Source: Terrabacter aerolatus
Lineage (GTDB): Bacteria > Actinomycetota > Actinomycetes > Actinomycetales > Dermatophilaceae
DNA length: 47,617 nt
Assembly: GCF_007991735.1 (NCBI RefSeq)
Contig: NZ_BJYX01000025.1
Span: 1 to 47,617 of the forward strand
Reading direction: 5' to 3'
Both the position numbers and the translations under genes were made by a program. Shown in pieces: positions 1 to 9,134 of the stretch. The notes under the pieces are model-generated. The model made no database searches. It was not told the DNA's origin and saw nothing but the letters and a program-made list of their open reading frames with translations. Positions within the stretch are counted from its first letter, which is position 1; each line of letters begins with the position of its first letter.

Positions 1-2
1 CG

Positions 3-662
3 GCCGGCGAGCCGGCGGCCGGCTCGCCGACGGTCGCCGAGCCGGCGCCGCCCGAGACGGCCGCGCCGGCCGCCCCGGCGAGCCGCTACTCGCTCGGCAC
101 GTTCCCCAACATGTTCCGGTCGATGTTCGTCATCGGCCTGTTCGTCCTCGCCCTCGTGGCGATCGTCCCGCGCATCACGCAGGTGCAGCGCCCGGCCGTC
201 GACGCGGCGGGCAAGGCGAGCCAGGTGGCCGCCGAGACGACCTGGCGGGTCGAGCTGCCCCGGGGCCTCGGGCAGGGCTGGGTCCCGACCGTGGCGAGCT
301 ACGCCCCGGGCACGGAGAAGATCCCGACGTTCACGACGGTCTGGACGACGCCGAGCGGTGCCGACATCGCCCTCAAGCAGGCGGTCGGGGTGACCCAGGG
401 CTGGGTCGCGCGCTCGGTCAACGACGGCCAGGCAGCCGGCACGGCCTCCGTGTCGGGCCGGTCCTTCGAGAGGTTCGTCGCGAGCGACAAGGGCCAGCTC
501 GCCTATGTCGTCCGGGGGCAGGGCGCCAAGGGGCTCACGATCGTGGCCAGCGGCACCGCCAAGGAGGACGAGCTCAAGGCGTTCGTCGCCGCCCTTGCGC
601 CCGTGACGCCGTCGGCCGACGTCACGCCGGCCCCGACCACCTCCACGGGCACGACGGGCTGA
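3..662 (+). CDS. DUF4245 domain-containing membrane protein (5' end outside the window)
   Basis: The frame is open to the left edge, so the start is missing; 219 residues are visible. They begin with an Ala/Pro/Glu-rich, probably cytoplasmic tail. A conserved-looking segment follows (SRYSLGTFPNMFRS), then one transmembrane helix of about 20 residues ending in IVPR, then an extracytoplasmic domain with a Pro/Thr-rich end. ATG codons at 111 and 123 are poor starts because the NMFRS lead-in to the helix belongs to the DUF4245 pattern. No enzymatic role is known for the family. It converges on xseB with a 13-base gap. DUF4245, xseB, xseA and ispH sit together in many actinobacteria, often next to glpX, which may lie just off the edge. 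Confidence 0.8.
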   Translation, partial: AGEPAAGSPTVAEPAPPETAAPAAPASRYSLGTFPNMFRSMFVIGLFVLALVAIVPRITQVQRPAVDAAGKASQVAAETTWRVELPRGLGQGWVPTVASYAPGTEKIPTFTTVWTTPSGADIALKQAVGVTQGWVARSVNDGQAAGTASVSGRSFERFVASDKGQLAYVVRGQGAKGLTIVASGTAKEDELKAFVAALAPVTPSADVTPAPTTSTGTTG

Positions 663-675
663 CCCGGGCCGTCGA

Positions 676-957
676 TCAGGCGTCGTCCTCGTCGAAGATC
701 TCGTCGTCGGCGTGGAGCTCGGCGGCCGGGGCCGGCGGGCGGGTCGCCTGCTCGATCTCGGCCTGCGCCCCGTCGAGCCACGTCGCGCAGTGGGCCGCCA
801 GCGCCTCACCACGACGCCAGAGGTGCATCGAGTCCTCGAGCGGGGCCTGACCGGCCTCGAGCTTGGCGACGATCGCGATGAGCTCCTCGCGGGCGTCCTC
901 GTAGCGCATCCCGGCGATGTCGGGGAACGAGCCGTCGGTCGTGGTCGCGTCAGCCAT
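676..957 (-). CDS. xseB: Exodeoxyribonuclease VII small subunit
   Basis: This 93-residue protein is the small subunit of exonuclease VII, which with XseA degrades single-stranded DNA to short oligonucleotides. The family core is visible as RYEDAREELIAIVAKLEAG, then PLEDSMHLWRRGEALAAHC, the two-helix pattern that packs on the large subunit. The N-terminus (MADATTTDG) and the acidic C-terminus (ending EIFDEDDA) are unconserved. The ATG at 957 lies 10 bases after the xseA stop, so the two are almost certainly cotranscribed and perhaps translationally coupled. A longer frame continues upstream across xseA but is only a shadow. The gene converges on the DUF4245 gene. Confidence 0.95.
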   Translation of the reverse strand: MADATTTDGSFPDIAGMRYEDAREELIAIVAKLEAGQAPLEDSMHLWRRGEALAAHCATWLDGAQAEIEQATRPPAPAAELHADDEIFDEDDA

Positions 958-967
958 GGGCGTCACC

Positions 968-2410
968 CTACGACGTGCCGTCCTCGGCGGTCTCGGCCGG
1001 CTTCGGCGTGGCCGCCGTGCGGGGCTTACGGGGCTTGCGTGCCGAGGCCGCTGTGGTGGCAGTCGATCCCGTCGCCGGGTCGGCGGAGGGCGCGCCGGTT
1101 GCCGACGCGCGTGTCGCCGTCCTCGCCGTGCCCTTTGCAGCCGTCTTCCGGGGAGCCCTGGGTGCCGCGTCCTCGGCCCCGGCCGACACGGGTCGCACCC
1201 CGAAGTCGCCCCGGGCCACGCGGACCCGCAGCAGCTCTCCGACACCGACGTCGTCCTGGTCCATGACGATGCGTCCGTCGCGGTGCTGCACCACGGCATA
1301 CCCTCGCTCGAGCGTCGACTGGGGCGAGAGGGCCACGACCTGCCGGCGCAGGTGCTCCGTCTGGTCGGCGGCGCGGTGCAGCCGTGCCTCCATGCGCGCC
1401 GTGGCTCGCACCCGCAGCGCCGCGACCTCCTGCCGCCGGACGCGGACGAGGGCGACGGGGTCGGCCATGACGGGGCGCGAGACGAGGGAACGCAGGCCGG
1501 ACCGCTCGGCCTCGACGCGGCGCACCATCGCGCGGCGCACGCGGTCGCGGGCGCCGTCGACGAGCGCCTGCTCGTGGGCGGCGTCGGGCACGACCTTCTT
1601 GCCGGCGTCGGTCGGGGTGGAGGCACGCCAGTCGGCGACGAGGTCGAGCAGGGGCGTGTCGACGTCGTGGCCGATGGCACTGATGACGGGCGTCCGGGCC
1701 TGCGCCACCGCCCGGATCATCGCCTCGTTGGAAAAGGGGAGCAGCTCCTCGAGCGCACCGCCGCCGCGGGCGATGACGATGACGTCCACCGCGGGGAGCG
1801 CGTCGAGCTCACGGAGCGCCTCGACGACCTCGGTGACCGCGGACGTGCCCTGGACGGCGACCTCGCGGATCTCGAAGGCGACTGCGGGCCAGCGCCGCCG
1901 GGCGTTCTCGACGACGTCCTTCTCGGCGGCGGAGTTGCGGCCGGTGATGAGGCCGACCCGGTGCGGCAGGAAGGGGATGGGGCGCTTGCGACCGGCGTCG
2001 AAGACGCCCTCGGCCGCGAGGGTGCGCTTGAGGATCTCGACCCGGGCGAGCAGGTCACCGATCCCCACGGGCCGGATCTGACGGGCCTCGAGCTGGAGGG
2101 TGCCCCGCTTGGTCCAGAACGTGGGCTTGGCCTGGAGCACCACCCGGGCACCCTGCGCGAGGGGGATCGGCATGGCGTTGACGGCGTTCATGGGCACGGA
2201 GACCGACAGGGACATGTCGACGTCGGGGTCGCGCAGGGTGAGGAAGGCGGTGCCGCCACGCGGGTTGAACTGCACGACCTGGCCCTCGACCCAGAGCTGG
2301 CTCATCCGGTCGACGTAGTCCGAGATCTTGATGCTGAGCACCCGCACCGGCCACGGCTGCTCGGCCGTCGTGTCGGCGGCCTTGTCGGGCAGCGGGCTCG
2401 TCATGCTCAC
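968..2410 (-). CDS. xseA: Exodeoxyribonuclease VII large subunit
   Basis: The large, catalytic subunit of exonuclease VII is 480 residues from the GTG at 2410. An N-terminal OB-fold (about residues 25-120, with WVEGQVVQFNPRGGTAFLTLRD) binds single-stranded DNA. The catalytic core follows, with the signature GLITGRNSAAEKDV and then VIVIARGGGALEELLPFSNE and ISAIGHDVDTPL. A helical region and a basic Ala/Thr/Lys-rich tail of about 90 residues end the protein. I chose 2410 because a TAGGGT -10 box ends 7 bases upstream, the leaderless spacing seen elsewhere here; the ATG at 2404 (MTSPLPDK) is the alternative. It is divergent from ispH and leads into xseB. Confidence 0.95.
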   Translation of the reverse strand: MSMTSPLPDKAADTTAEQPWPVRVLSIKISDYVDRMSQLWVEGQVVQFNPRGGTAFLTLRDPDVDMSLSVSVPMNAVNAMPIPLAQGARVVLQAKPTFWTKRGTLQLEARQIRPVGIGDLLARVEILKRTLAAEGVFDAGRKRPIPFLPHRVGLITGRNSAAEKDVVENARRRWPAVAFEIREVAVQGTSAVTEVVEALRELDALPAVDVIVIARGGGALEELLPFSNEAMIRAVAQARTPVISAIGHDVDTPLLDLVADWRASTPTDAGKKVVPDAAHEQALVDGARDRVRRAMVRRVEAERSGLRSLVSRPVMADPVALVRVRRQEVAALRVRATARMEARLHRAADQTEHLRRQVVALSPQSTLERGYAVVQHRDGRIVMDQDDVGVGELLRVRVARGDFGVRPVSAGAEDAAPRAPRKTAAKGTARTATRASATGAPSADPATGSTATTAASARKPRKPRTAATPKPAETAEDGTS

Positions 2411-2417
2411 CCGCGTC

Positions 2418-2423
2418 ACCCTA
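2418..2423 (-). promoter_or_regulatory. -10 box of xseA inside a short palindrome
   Basis: TAGGGT read on the minus strand ends 7 bases before the GTG at 2410, which fits a leaderless transcript. The box lies in a perfect 6+1+6 inverted repeat (CACCCTAAGGGTG, 2417-2429) that could also be an operator. Confidence 0.5.
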
Positions 2424-2492
2424 AGGGTGTCGCCCGCCCGATGGGTCGAGCGGTGGGTCGGGCGGCACGTCGGGGCCGGCCGCCGTCCACCG

Positions 2493-2498
2493 TACGAT
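2493..2498 (+). promoter_or_regulatory. -10 box of ispH (leaderless layout)
   Basis: TACGAT ends 7 bases before the ATG at 2506, so transcription would begin at or next to the start codon. No Shine-Dalgarno sequence precedes this ATG, which agrees with a leaderless mRNA. Confidence 0.55.
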
Positions 2499-2505
2499 GG
2501 GGGCC

Positions 2506-3540
2506 ATGAGCCAGTCAGCCGACCAGACGCCCGGCAAGAAGGTCCTCCTCGCAGCGCCCCGCGGCTACTGCGCAGGTGTGGACCGGGCCGTGGTGACCGT
2601 CGAGAAGGCGCTCGAGCTCTACGGCCCACCGGTCTACGTGCGCAAGCAGATCGTGCACAACAAGCACGTCGTCACCACCCTCGAGAAGCGCGGCGCGATC
2701 TTCGTGGACGAGACCGACGAGGTGCCCGAGGGCGCCACGGTCATCTTCTCGGCGCACGGCGTGGCCCCGGTGGTGCACGAGGAGGCGCGGGCACGCAGCC
2801 TCAAGACGATCGACGCGACCTGCCCGCTCGTGACCAAGGTGCACCGTGAGGCCGTCCGCTTCGCCGACGACGACTTCGACATCCTGCTCATCGGCCACGA
2901 GGGCCACGAGGAGGTCGTCGGCACCTCCGGTGAGGCGCCCGACCACATCACGCTCGTCGACGGTCCCGACGACGTCGACAACGTCACGGTCCGCGACCCC
3001 GAGAAGGTCGTCTGGCTCTCGCAGACCACGCTGTCGGTCGACGAGACGATGCAGACGGTTGCGCGGCTCAAGGAGAAGTTCCCGGCCCTGCAGAGCCCCC
3101 CGTCGGACGACATCTGCTACGCCACCCAGAACCGCCAGCTCGCCGTGAAGCAGATGGCCAAGGACACCGACCTCATGATCGTCGTCGGGTCGCGCAACTC
3201 GTCCAACTCGGTGCGTCTCGTCGAGGTCGCCATCGAGCACGGGGCCCGTGGGGGGCACCTCGTCGACTTCGCCGACGAGATCCAGGAGGAGTGGCTCGAG
3301 GGCGTGACGACCGTCGGCGTCACGTCGGGCGCCAGCGTCCCGGAGGTGCTCGTGCGCGACGTCCTCGCGTGGCTCGCCGAGCGTGGCTACGGCGAGGTCG
3401 AGGCCGTCATCGCGGCCGAGGAGTCGCTCCTGTTCTCACTGCCCAACGAGCTGCGTCGCGACCTCAAGGCCCGCAGGGGTGAGGACGCCGGCACCCTGCG
3501 CCACGACGCGGCCTTCGAGGACACCGGCTCGCTGCACTGA
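2506..3540 (+). CDS. ispH: 4-hydroxy-3-methylbut-2-enyl diphosphate reductase
   Basis: IspH (LytB) reduces HMBPP to isopentenyl and dimethylallyl diphosphate, the last step of the cytoplasmic MEP pathway. From the ATG at 2506 it is 344 residues. The three iron-sulfur cysteines are present: C22 in [11 protein letters not shown]106 in [11 protein letters not shown] and C204 in [11 protein letters not shown]. Substrate histidines H51 (VHNKHV) and H84 (SAHGV) are also seen, as is the TSGASVPE segment near the C-terminus. An in-frame ATG at 2497 lies inside the -10 box, so 2506 is preferred. The gene is divergent from xseA and converges on the VWA gene with a 43-base gap. All key residues are intact. 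Confidence 0.97.
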   Translation: MSQSADQTPGKKVLLAAPRGYCAGVDRAVVTVEKALELYGPPVYVRKQIVHNKHVVTTLEKRGAIFVDETDEVPEGATVIFSAHGVAPVVHEEARARSLKTIDATCPLVTKVHREAVRFADDDFDILLIGHEGHEEVVGTSGEAPDHITLVDGPDDVDNVTVRDPEKVVWLSQTTLSVDETMQTVARLKEKFPALQSPPSDDICYATQNRQLAVKQMAKDTDLMIVVGSRNSSNSVRLVEVAIEHGARGGHLVDFADEIQEEWLEGVTTVGVTSGASVPEVLVRDVLAWLAERGYGEVEAVIAAEESLLFSLPNELRRDLKARRGEDAGTLRHDAAFEDTGSLH

Positions 3541-3583
3541 CGGGTCCCGTCCGGGCGTCGGGTCGTCGGGGCCTGCACGCGGG

Positions 3584-5287
3584 TCAGCCTCCGAGTGCCT
3601 GGGTGAGCACCGGCTGCAGGTCCGCGTAGGTCTCGGTCGCGACGTACTGGCCGCCCGTGACGGCCACGACCTGTCGCATCGCCGCGGCATCGGCGCGGCC
3701 GCCGATGCCGACGACGACCACGGTGATGGGCCGTTTGGGGTCCTTGGCCGCCGCGAGGTGCTGCTTGAGCAGGTCGAGGCTCAGACCGTAGTCGTCCTCG
3801 TTGGGCCCGTCGGCGACGACGACGACGGTGTTGGTGTAGCCGGGCCGCCAGGCCGACCTGGCCCGGTCGTAGGTCGCGGCGATGGTGTCGTAGAGCCCGC
3901 TGCCGCCGCCGACGTAGCCGTCCAGGCCGGTGACGGCCGTGTCGACGGCCGTGAGGCTCTTGGGATCGCCGAGGCTCGCGTAGTCGGTGAGCTGGCGGAA
4001 GTCGTCGGCGTGGCTGCCGACGTGCAGCGAGTAGATCCACAGCGAGGCCATGGCTGTCGCGGGGACGGCCCCGAGGGCGCGGACGGTGGCCTGCTGCACC
4101 ACGGCGAGGCGGCTGCCGTCGTCGGTGCGTTCGAGCATCGACCCGGAGACGTCGAGGGCGAGGAGGGTCTGTGTCTTGCGCGACGCTTCGCTCCACTGAG
4201 CGGTGAGCGGTGCCAGGGCGCCATCGCTCCCCGCGGCGACCTCCCGGATCTCCCCATGGAGGGGCGAGGGGTCCTTGGGGCCACCCGTCGCGGTGCGGAA
4301 TCCGCTGTCCTGCAACAGTTTCTGGCTGTCCGCAGACGTGAGGTAGCTCGCGAGCGCCGTCACGAGCCGGGCCCGGGCCGGGTCGGTCGTCAGGGCGACC
4401 AGGGAGTACTCCAGTGGAGGCGCCCCCTCCGTCGGTGCGACGGCCGCGAGTGCCTGGTCGGGGTGGGCAGAGTTCCACGCGAGCAGCTGGGCCTGCGACA
4501 CGACCGCTCCGCCGGCCCCCGGCCCGGCCAGGCCGTCGAGGGTCACGGCGGCTCCGGACGAGGGCGCCGTCGCTGCGACGAACGACTGCAGGCGGGCGGC
4601 CGGGAGCGACGTCGCGGCGACCCCGAGGACGTTGCGCGCGAGGGCGGACCGGTTCGGGTCGGGGAGGCGCACGGGGGTGGTCGCGCCGAGCAGGTCCGCC
4701 CAGCCGAGGCGCGTCCCGAGGGCCGCGGCGTCGTCGTCGGCCATCGCGACGAGCACCGGGCTGGAGGCGAACGCCGGGACTGCTGCCGGTGCGGCGCCCG
4801 AGACGGCGGCGGCGCGCCCCAGCCAGACGGGGGAGTCGGTGACCCAGGCGTCGGGACGTCCTGCCCCGGCCAGCGACCCGGAGACGGCGTACGGCTCCGC
4901 CGACTCGACCGAGTACGCCGCGCACGGGGCGTCGGGACGCCGGGCCAGGGACGCGGCGACGGCTGCGACGGCGGGCGCGGCGGCTGGGGCGACGGCGACG
5001 CGGACCTTGACGGGGTGGGCGCACGAGGTGGGCCGTACCGCGACCGTGGGAACCGCGGTCGGCACCTCGCGGGCGCCGACGTAGCGGTAGGCGCCGTAGC
5101 CGAGACCGCAGGCGACGACGACGGTCGCCAGGACCGCGACGGCGCGCGTGCGCCGACGACGGTGGGCGCGCTGACGAGCGGCCGCCTCGGCGCGCTCACG
5201 CGTCTCGCGCAGGCTCTGCTCGTACGGTCCGATGCGACGCCTCGGCGCGTCGGAGCCCTCTGGATCCACGCCCCCCGGCGCGGTCAC
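3584..5287 (-). CDS. Membrane-anchored solute-binding/von Willebrand factor A fusion protein
   Basis: This 567-residue protein starts with a short basic cytoplasmic segment and one transmembrane helix (about residues 46-66). An extracellular region of about 250 residues resembles the substrate-binding-like domains that precede VWA domains in actinobacterial surface proteins. The C-terminal third is a VWA domain with a MIDAS motif (LALDVSGSM near residue 360) and a later ADGPNEDD acidic site. A metal-dependent adhesion or scaffold role is likely by family; the ligand is unknown. The start is the GTG at 5287. The gene runs the same way as rmuC upstream but is separated from it by 173 bases, so it probably has its own promoter. 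Confidence 0.85.
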   Translation of the reverse strand: MTAPGGVDPEGSDAPRRRIGPYEQSLRETRERAEAAARQRAHRRRRTRAVAVLATVVVACGLGYGAYRYVGAREVPTAVPTVAVRPTSCAHPVKVRVAVAPAAAPAVAAVAASLARRPDAPCAAYSVESAEPYAVSGSLAGAGRPDAWVTDSPVWLGRAAAVSGAAPAAVPAFASSPVLVAMADDDAAALGTRLGWADLLGATTPVRLPDPNRSALARNVLGVAATSLPAARLQSFVAATAPSSGAAVTLDGLAGPGAGGAVVSQAQLLAWNSAHPDQALAAVAPTEGAPPLEYSLVALTTDPARARLVTALASYLTSADSQKLLQDSGFRTATGGPKDPSPLHGEIREVAAGSDGALAPLTAQWSEASRKTQTLLALDVSGSMLERTDDGSRLAVVQQATVRALGAVPATAMASLWIYSLHVGSHADDFRQLTDYASLGDPKSLTAVDTAVTGLDGYVGGGSGLYDTIAATYDRARSAWRPGYTNTVVVVADGPNEDDYGLSLDLLKQHLAAAKDPKRPITVVVVGIGGRADAAAMRQVVAVTGGQYVATETYADLQPVLTQALGG

Positions 5288-5328
5288 GATGCACCCGATC
5301 CCACGCGCGTATTGTGCGCGGGGCCTCC

Positions 5329-5350
5329 CCGGGTGTCCACTACCCGGACA
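5329..5350. repeat. Overlapping inverted repeats upstream of the VWA gene
   Basis: Two mutually exclusive inverted repeats overlap here: CCGGGT with ACCCGG (5329-5334 and 5341-5346), and TGTCC with GGACA (5334-5338 and 5346-5350). They lie about 45 bases upstream of the GTG at 5287 in a 173-base gap that otherwise shows nothing. They may be an operator or a weak rmuC terminator. Confidence 0.3.
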
Positions 5351-5460
5351 AATCGGACGCTGACATCGGCAGACGGAAGTCGTTGTGCCGCAGGCCTATC
5401 CGTGTGGTCGGCAGTCTCGACAGGCCGCGCGGTCGGGCACGGGCTCGGCGGGGCCGACGG

Positions 5461-6708
5461 TCAGGCCGACCGGTGCTCGGCGTCGCGCGCGCCCCGGGGC
5501 CGGCCGTCGGTGCCAGCGTCGTCGACCTGGGGCCGCTCGGTGCCGGTGACGTGCTGGAGGAACGCGTCGTCGCGCGCGCTGCGACCGAGGTCGTCGGTGA
5601 GCTCGGCCGCGCTCAGCGACCGGGGGGACACCTCGATGGGCGTCAGGGACGGCGGGACGTCGCTGGCCAGGTGCAGCTCGTGCATCCGGCGCGCGGTGAC
5701 GAGGACCCGCGACTCCAGCGTGCCGACGAACTTGTTGTACTGCTCGACCGACCGGGACAGCGACTGGCCCATGGTCGTGACGTGACCGCCCAGGGTGGCC
5801 AGGCGCGCGTAGAGGTCCTGGCCGATCGCGAGGAGCTCACGGGCGTTCTGCTCGAGGGCGTCCTGCTGCCAGATGGCGCCGATCGTGCGCAGCACCGCGA
5901 AGAGGGTGCCTGGCGACGCGAGGACGACCTTGCGCGAGAGCGCGTGCTCGTAGAGCCCGGGGTCGTCCGCGAGCGCCGTCGCGAGGATGGCCTCGCCCGG
6001 GACGAAGCAGATGACGACCTCGGGAGACCGGGTGAAGGCGGTCCAGTACGCCTTGGCGGCGAGGCTCTCGACGTGTCGGCGCAGGGCGGTGGCGTGCGCG
6101 GCGAGCAGCTCGGCCCGCTCGACCTCGTCGACCGTCTCGCTGTGCGCCTGGAGGAAGTGGGCCATCGGGGCCTTGGAGTCGACGACGACGTGACGGGCGC
6201 CGGGCAGGTTGACGACGGCATCGGGGCGCACCGTGGCCCCGTGACGGCTGACGCTCGTGACCTGCTCGTCGAAGTCGCAGCGCGCCAGCAGGCCGGAGAG
6301 CTCGAGCACCCGGCGCAGCTGGACCTCTCCCCACGCACCGCGGACGGTGGACGCGTTGAGCGCCGTCGCGAGGGTCGCGGTCTCGGAGCGCAGCGACTCG
6401 GTGGAACGGCTCACCTCGGTGAGGCGCTCGCCCAGCTGTCCGAACTGGAGGGACCGGTCACGCTCGAGCGCCCCGACCTGGCGCTCGACCCGCCCGATGG
6501 TGTCGCGCAGTGGAGCGAGCAGGCTCGCCGTCGTGTCGTCGACGTCGCGGGCCGCCTCGAGGTCGGCCACGCGCTCGCGGAGGACGTCACGCTCGGCCTC
6601 CGCGCCGGCCGAGCGAGCCAGCAGGGCCGAACGCGCCGACAGCCACGCGAGCAGGCCCCCGACCAGGGCGCCGAGGACGAGGCCGACGAGCAGAGCGGTG
6701 AGATCCAT
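5461..6708 (-). CDS. rmuC: DNA recombination protein RmuC
   Basis: RmuC is a membrane-anchored coiled-coil protein with a restriction-endonuclease-like fold that limits recombination at inverted repeats. From the ATG at 6708 it is 415 residues. It has one N-terminal transmembrane helix (MDLTALLVGLVLGALVGGLL), a coiled coil rich in Ala, Arg and Glu to about residue 130, then the nuclease-like domain starting at GAWGEVQLRRVLE. The likely active-site elements are RPDAVVNLPG and VVVDSKAP. The frame extends upstream to 6813, but that part is low-complexity and lacks family similarity. It is divergent from the thioesterase gene. The last 30 residues are unconserved. Confidence 0.93.
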   Translation of the reverse strand: MDLTALLVGLVLGALVGGLLAWLSARSALLARSAGAEAERDVLRERVADLEAARDVDDTTASLLAPLRDTIGRVERQVGALERDRSLQFGQLGERLTEVSRSTESLRSETATLATALNASTVRGAWGEVQLRRVLELSGLLARCDFDEQVTSVSRHGATVRPDAVVNLPGARHVVVDSKAPMAHFLQAHSETVDEVERAELLAAHATALRRHVESLAAKAYWTAFTRSPEVVICFVPGEAILATALADDPGLYEHALSRKVVLASPGTLFAVLRTIGAIWQQDALEQNARELLAIGQDLYARLATLGGHVTTMGQSLSRSVEQYNKFVGTLESRVLVTARRMHELHLASDVPPSLTPIEVSPRSLSAAELTDDLGRSARDDAFLQHVTGTERPQVDDAGTDGRPRGARDAEHRSA

Positions 6709-6847
6709 GCGAGCACCGTCCCAGAGACCGCCGACACGGGGCCTCTCCGACACCCGGGTGGCGCGGACCGCGCCGTGACGGCCGACGTGGCGCACGGCAT
6801 ACCCCGAGCGCACCGGCAGCGTCGGGGACGTCTGTTAGACCTGTCCC

Positions 6848-7687
6848 GTGAGCGAGTACGACGACGCGACCCGGCTCGAGGCCGGCGAGGACCCGGCCCG
6901 GCGACACGGCACCTTCCACGAGGAGTGGATGATCGGCAACGCCGTCAACGGGGGGCTCGTCATGACGACGGCGCTGCAGGCGCTCGGCGAGCACCTCGCC
7001 GCAGACCCGACCGAGACGACCGAGCACGTCAACCCGGTCGTGCTCTCCGCCTACTTCATGACGGCCTCCCAGCCCGGTCCGTTCACGGTCACGACCGAGA
7101 TCATGCGCTGCGGACGCCGGCTCTCCACCGGTCAGATGACGATCCACCAGACCGGCGACGACGGGCAGCCGGTCGAGCGCATGCGGGCGATCGGCTCGTT
7201 CGGCGACCTCGCCGACCTCGACGTGCAGCGGCAGGCGTCACCGCCGGAGATGCCGCCGCCCGAGGAGTGCGTCTCGGCGGAGCAGGCGCCACCCGACTTC
7301 CTCGCCAACGCGAAGTTCCTCGAGCGACTCGACCTGCGCCTCGACCCGCGCACGGCAGGGTGGGCCGTCGGCAAGCCCTCGATGCGCGGGGTCATGCGTG
7401 GCTGGCTGCGGCTGCGCGACGGCCGCGAGCCCGACACGACGATGCTCATGATGGCGCTCGACGCGCTGCCCCCCGTCGCCTTCGACCTCGGGCTCTTCGG
7501 GTGGACGCCCACGCTCGAGTTCACCGGCCACGTGCGCCGGCGACCCGCACCGGGCTGGCTGCAGGTCTCCCTCGGCAGCGAGACGCTGGGCGGCGGCATG
7601 ATGGAGGAGGACGCGTTGATCTGGGACTCCACCGGCAACCTCGTGGCCCAGTCGCGCCAGCTGTGCGGCGTCCGCCTGCCGCGCTGA
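6848..7687 (+). CDS. Acyl-CoA thioesterase-like (double hot-dog) protein
   Basis: This 279-residue protein looks like the TesB-like/4HBT_3 group, made of two hot-dog domains. The N-terminal one has HGTFHEEWMIGNAVNGGLVMTTALQAL. The C-terminal one, after a linker at about 130-170, has the PPVAFDLGLFGWTPTLEFTGHVRRRPAPGWL pattern. Members hydrolyse acyl-CoA or related thioesters; the substrate cannot be read from sequence. The GTG at 6848 is preceded by TAGACC ending 6 bases upstream, a weak -10 box at leaderless spacing, and no Shine-Dalgarno is visible. Downstream, 7688-7858 holds no gene, only the ychF promoter. Confidence 0.8.
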   Translation: MSEYDDATRLEAGEDPARRHGTFHEEWMIGNAVNGGLVMTTALQALGEHLAADPTETTEHVNPVVLSAYFMTASQPGPFTVTTEIMRCGRRLSTGQMTIHQTGDDGQPVERMRAIGSFGDLADLDVQRQASPPEMPPPEECVSAEQAPPDFLANAKFLERLDLRLDPRTAGWAVGKPSMRGVMRGWLRLRDGREPDTTMLMMALDALPPVAFDLGLFGWTPTLEFTGHVRRRPAPGWLQVSLGSETLGGGMMEEDALIWDSTGNLVAQSRQLCGVRLPR

Positions 7688-7843
7688 CGGCTGTCATGAC
7701 GGTCCACCTCGTCCACGAGACGCACTCGATCACGGAGGACGACGAGGCGACCGCGACGTCGTCGAGGCCACGCGGCGTCCCGATCGCGTGACCCCGGCGG
7801 GACGGCATACGCCCTCGTGGTCGGCAGGCCGCCCGATCGCCAC

Positions 7844-7849
7844 TAAACT
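7844..7849 (+). promoter_or_regulatory. -10 box of ychF (leaderless layout)
   Basis: TAAACT ends 9 bases before the GTG start at 7859, with no Shine-Dalgarno between them. This implies a transcript starting at the GTG itself. Confidence 0.5.
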
Positions 7850-7858
7850 CTTGTCCTC

Positions 7859-8944
7859 GTGGCACTCACCATCGGAATCGTCGGTCTCCCCAACGTCGGC
7901 AAGTCGACGCTCTTCAACGCGCTGACCAAGAACAACGTGCTCGCCGCGAACTACCCGTTCGCGACGATCGAGCCCAACGTCGGCGTCGTCCCGCTGCCCG
8001 ACGCGCGCCTCGGTGCGCTCGCCGAGATCTTCTCCTCCGAGAAGATCCTCCCGGCGACCGTGAGCTTCGTCGACATCGCCGGCATCGTCCGCGGCGCCTC
8101 CGAGGGCGAGGGGCTCGGCAACAAGTTCCTCGCCAACATCCGTGAGGCCGACGCGATCTGCCAGGTCGTGCGCGCGTTCGAGGACGGCGACGTCGTGCAC
8201 GTCGACGGCAAGGTGAGCCCCGCCAGCGACATCGAGACGATCCACACCGAGCTCATCCTCGCCGACCTCCAGACGCTCGAGAAGGCCGTGCCGCGCCTCG
8301 AGAAGGAGGCCCGGGTCAACAAGGACAAGAAGGCCGCCGTCGACCTCGCGCTCGCCGCGCAGAAGGTCCTCGAGCAGGGCCACACGCTGTATGCCGCGGG
8401 GCCGGCCGCCGGGGTCGACCTGGCCGAGGCCAAGCAGCTGGGTCTGCTGACGACCAAGCCCTTCATCTACGTCTTCAACCTCGACGAGGACCAGCTCGCC
8501 GACACCGAGCTGCAGGCGTCGCTGCGCGAGCTCGCAGCGCCGGCCGACGCGGTCTTCCTCAACGCGAAGCTCGAGATGGACCTCATGGAGATGGAGCCCG
8601 ACGAGGCGCTCGAGCTGCTCCAGAGCTTCGGCGCGGAGGAGTCGGGCCTCGACCAGCTCGCCCGCACCGGCTTCCACACGCTCGGCCTGCAGACCTACCT
8701 CACGGCCGGTCCCAAGGAGTCGCGCGCGTGGACCATCGGCAAGGGCTGGACCGCCCCGATGGCCGCCGGCGTCATCCACACCGACTTCCAGCGCGGCTTC
8801 ATCAAGGCCGAGGTCGTCAGCTTCGACGACCTCGTCGCGGCCGGGAACATGAACGCCGCCAAGGCCGCCGGCAAGGTGCGCATCGAGGGCAAGGACTACG
8901 TCATGGCCGACGGCGACGTCGTGGAGTTCCGCTTCAACGTCTGA
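7859..8944 (+). CDS. ychF: Redox-regulated ATPase YchF (Obg-family)
   Basis: YchF is a universal ribosome-associated P-loop ATPase of the Obg group that hydrolyses ATP rather than GTP. It is 361 residues, close to the 363 of E. coli. The P-loop is GLPNVGKST near the N-terminus, switch II is [20 protein letters not shown], and the altered G4 motif is FNLDE. A coiled-coil insert lies at about 130-200. The C-terminal TGS domain carries [17 protein letters not shown]-like sequence and ends [17 protein letters not shown], the usual terminus. The GTG start gives the family N-terminus [11 protein letters not shown]. It is monocistronic by context. Confidence 0.97.
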   Translation: MALTIGIVGLPNVGKSTLFNALTKNNVLAANYPFATIEPNVGVVPLPDARLGALAEIFSSEKILPATVSFVDIAGIVRGASEGEGLGNKFLANIREADAICQVVRAFEDGDVVHVDGKVSPASDIETIHTELILADLQTLEKAVPRLEKEARVNKDKKAAVDLALAAQKVLEQGHTLYAAGPAAGVDLAEAKQLGLLTTKPFIYVFNLDEDQLADTELQASLRELAAPADAVFLNAKLEMDLMEMEPDEALELLQSFGAEESGLDQLARTGFHTLGLQTYLTAGPKESRAWTIGKGWTAPMAAGVIHTDFQRGFIKAEVVSFDDLVAAGNMNAAKAAGKVRIEGKDYVMADGDVVEFRFNV

Positions 8945-9122
8945 CCGGGGACGGCTCAGCGGGCCGCTCCGAGCCCGATCGACGGGGGCGGGGGCGCACG
9001 GCTCATGGGGTACTCACGGGGCGACCGGGACCTTGTCCTCTGGTGTGCTCCGTCGCGCCGACGTTGGCTGGAGGTGGCAGCGAGGCACGGCCCTTCCGGA
9101 GTCGTGCGGGGCGGCCCACCGC

Positions 9123-9130
9123 AGGAGGTG
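9123..9130 (+). promoter_or_regulatory. Strong ribosome binding site of the FN3 gene
   Basis: AGGAGGTG ends 4 bases before the ATG at 9135. This near-perfect Shine-Dalgarno fixes the start there rather than at upstream in-frame codons as far as 9033. Confidence 0.75.
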
Positions 9131-9134
9131 CGTC

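Noticed and set aside
3383-7791. Long plus-strand frames (800 and 825 codons) opposite the VWA gene and rmuC
   Set aside because: Composition is shadow-like, and the minus-strand genes carry the recognised domains.
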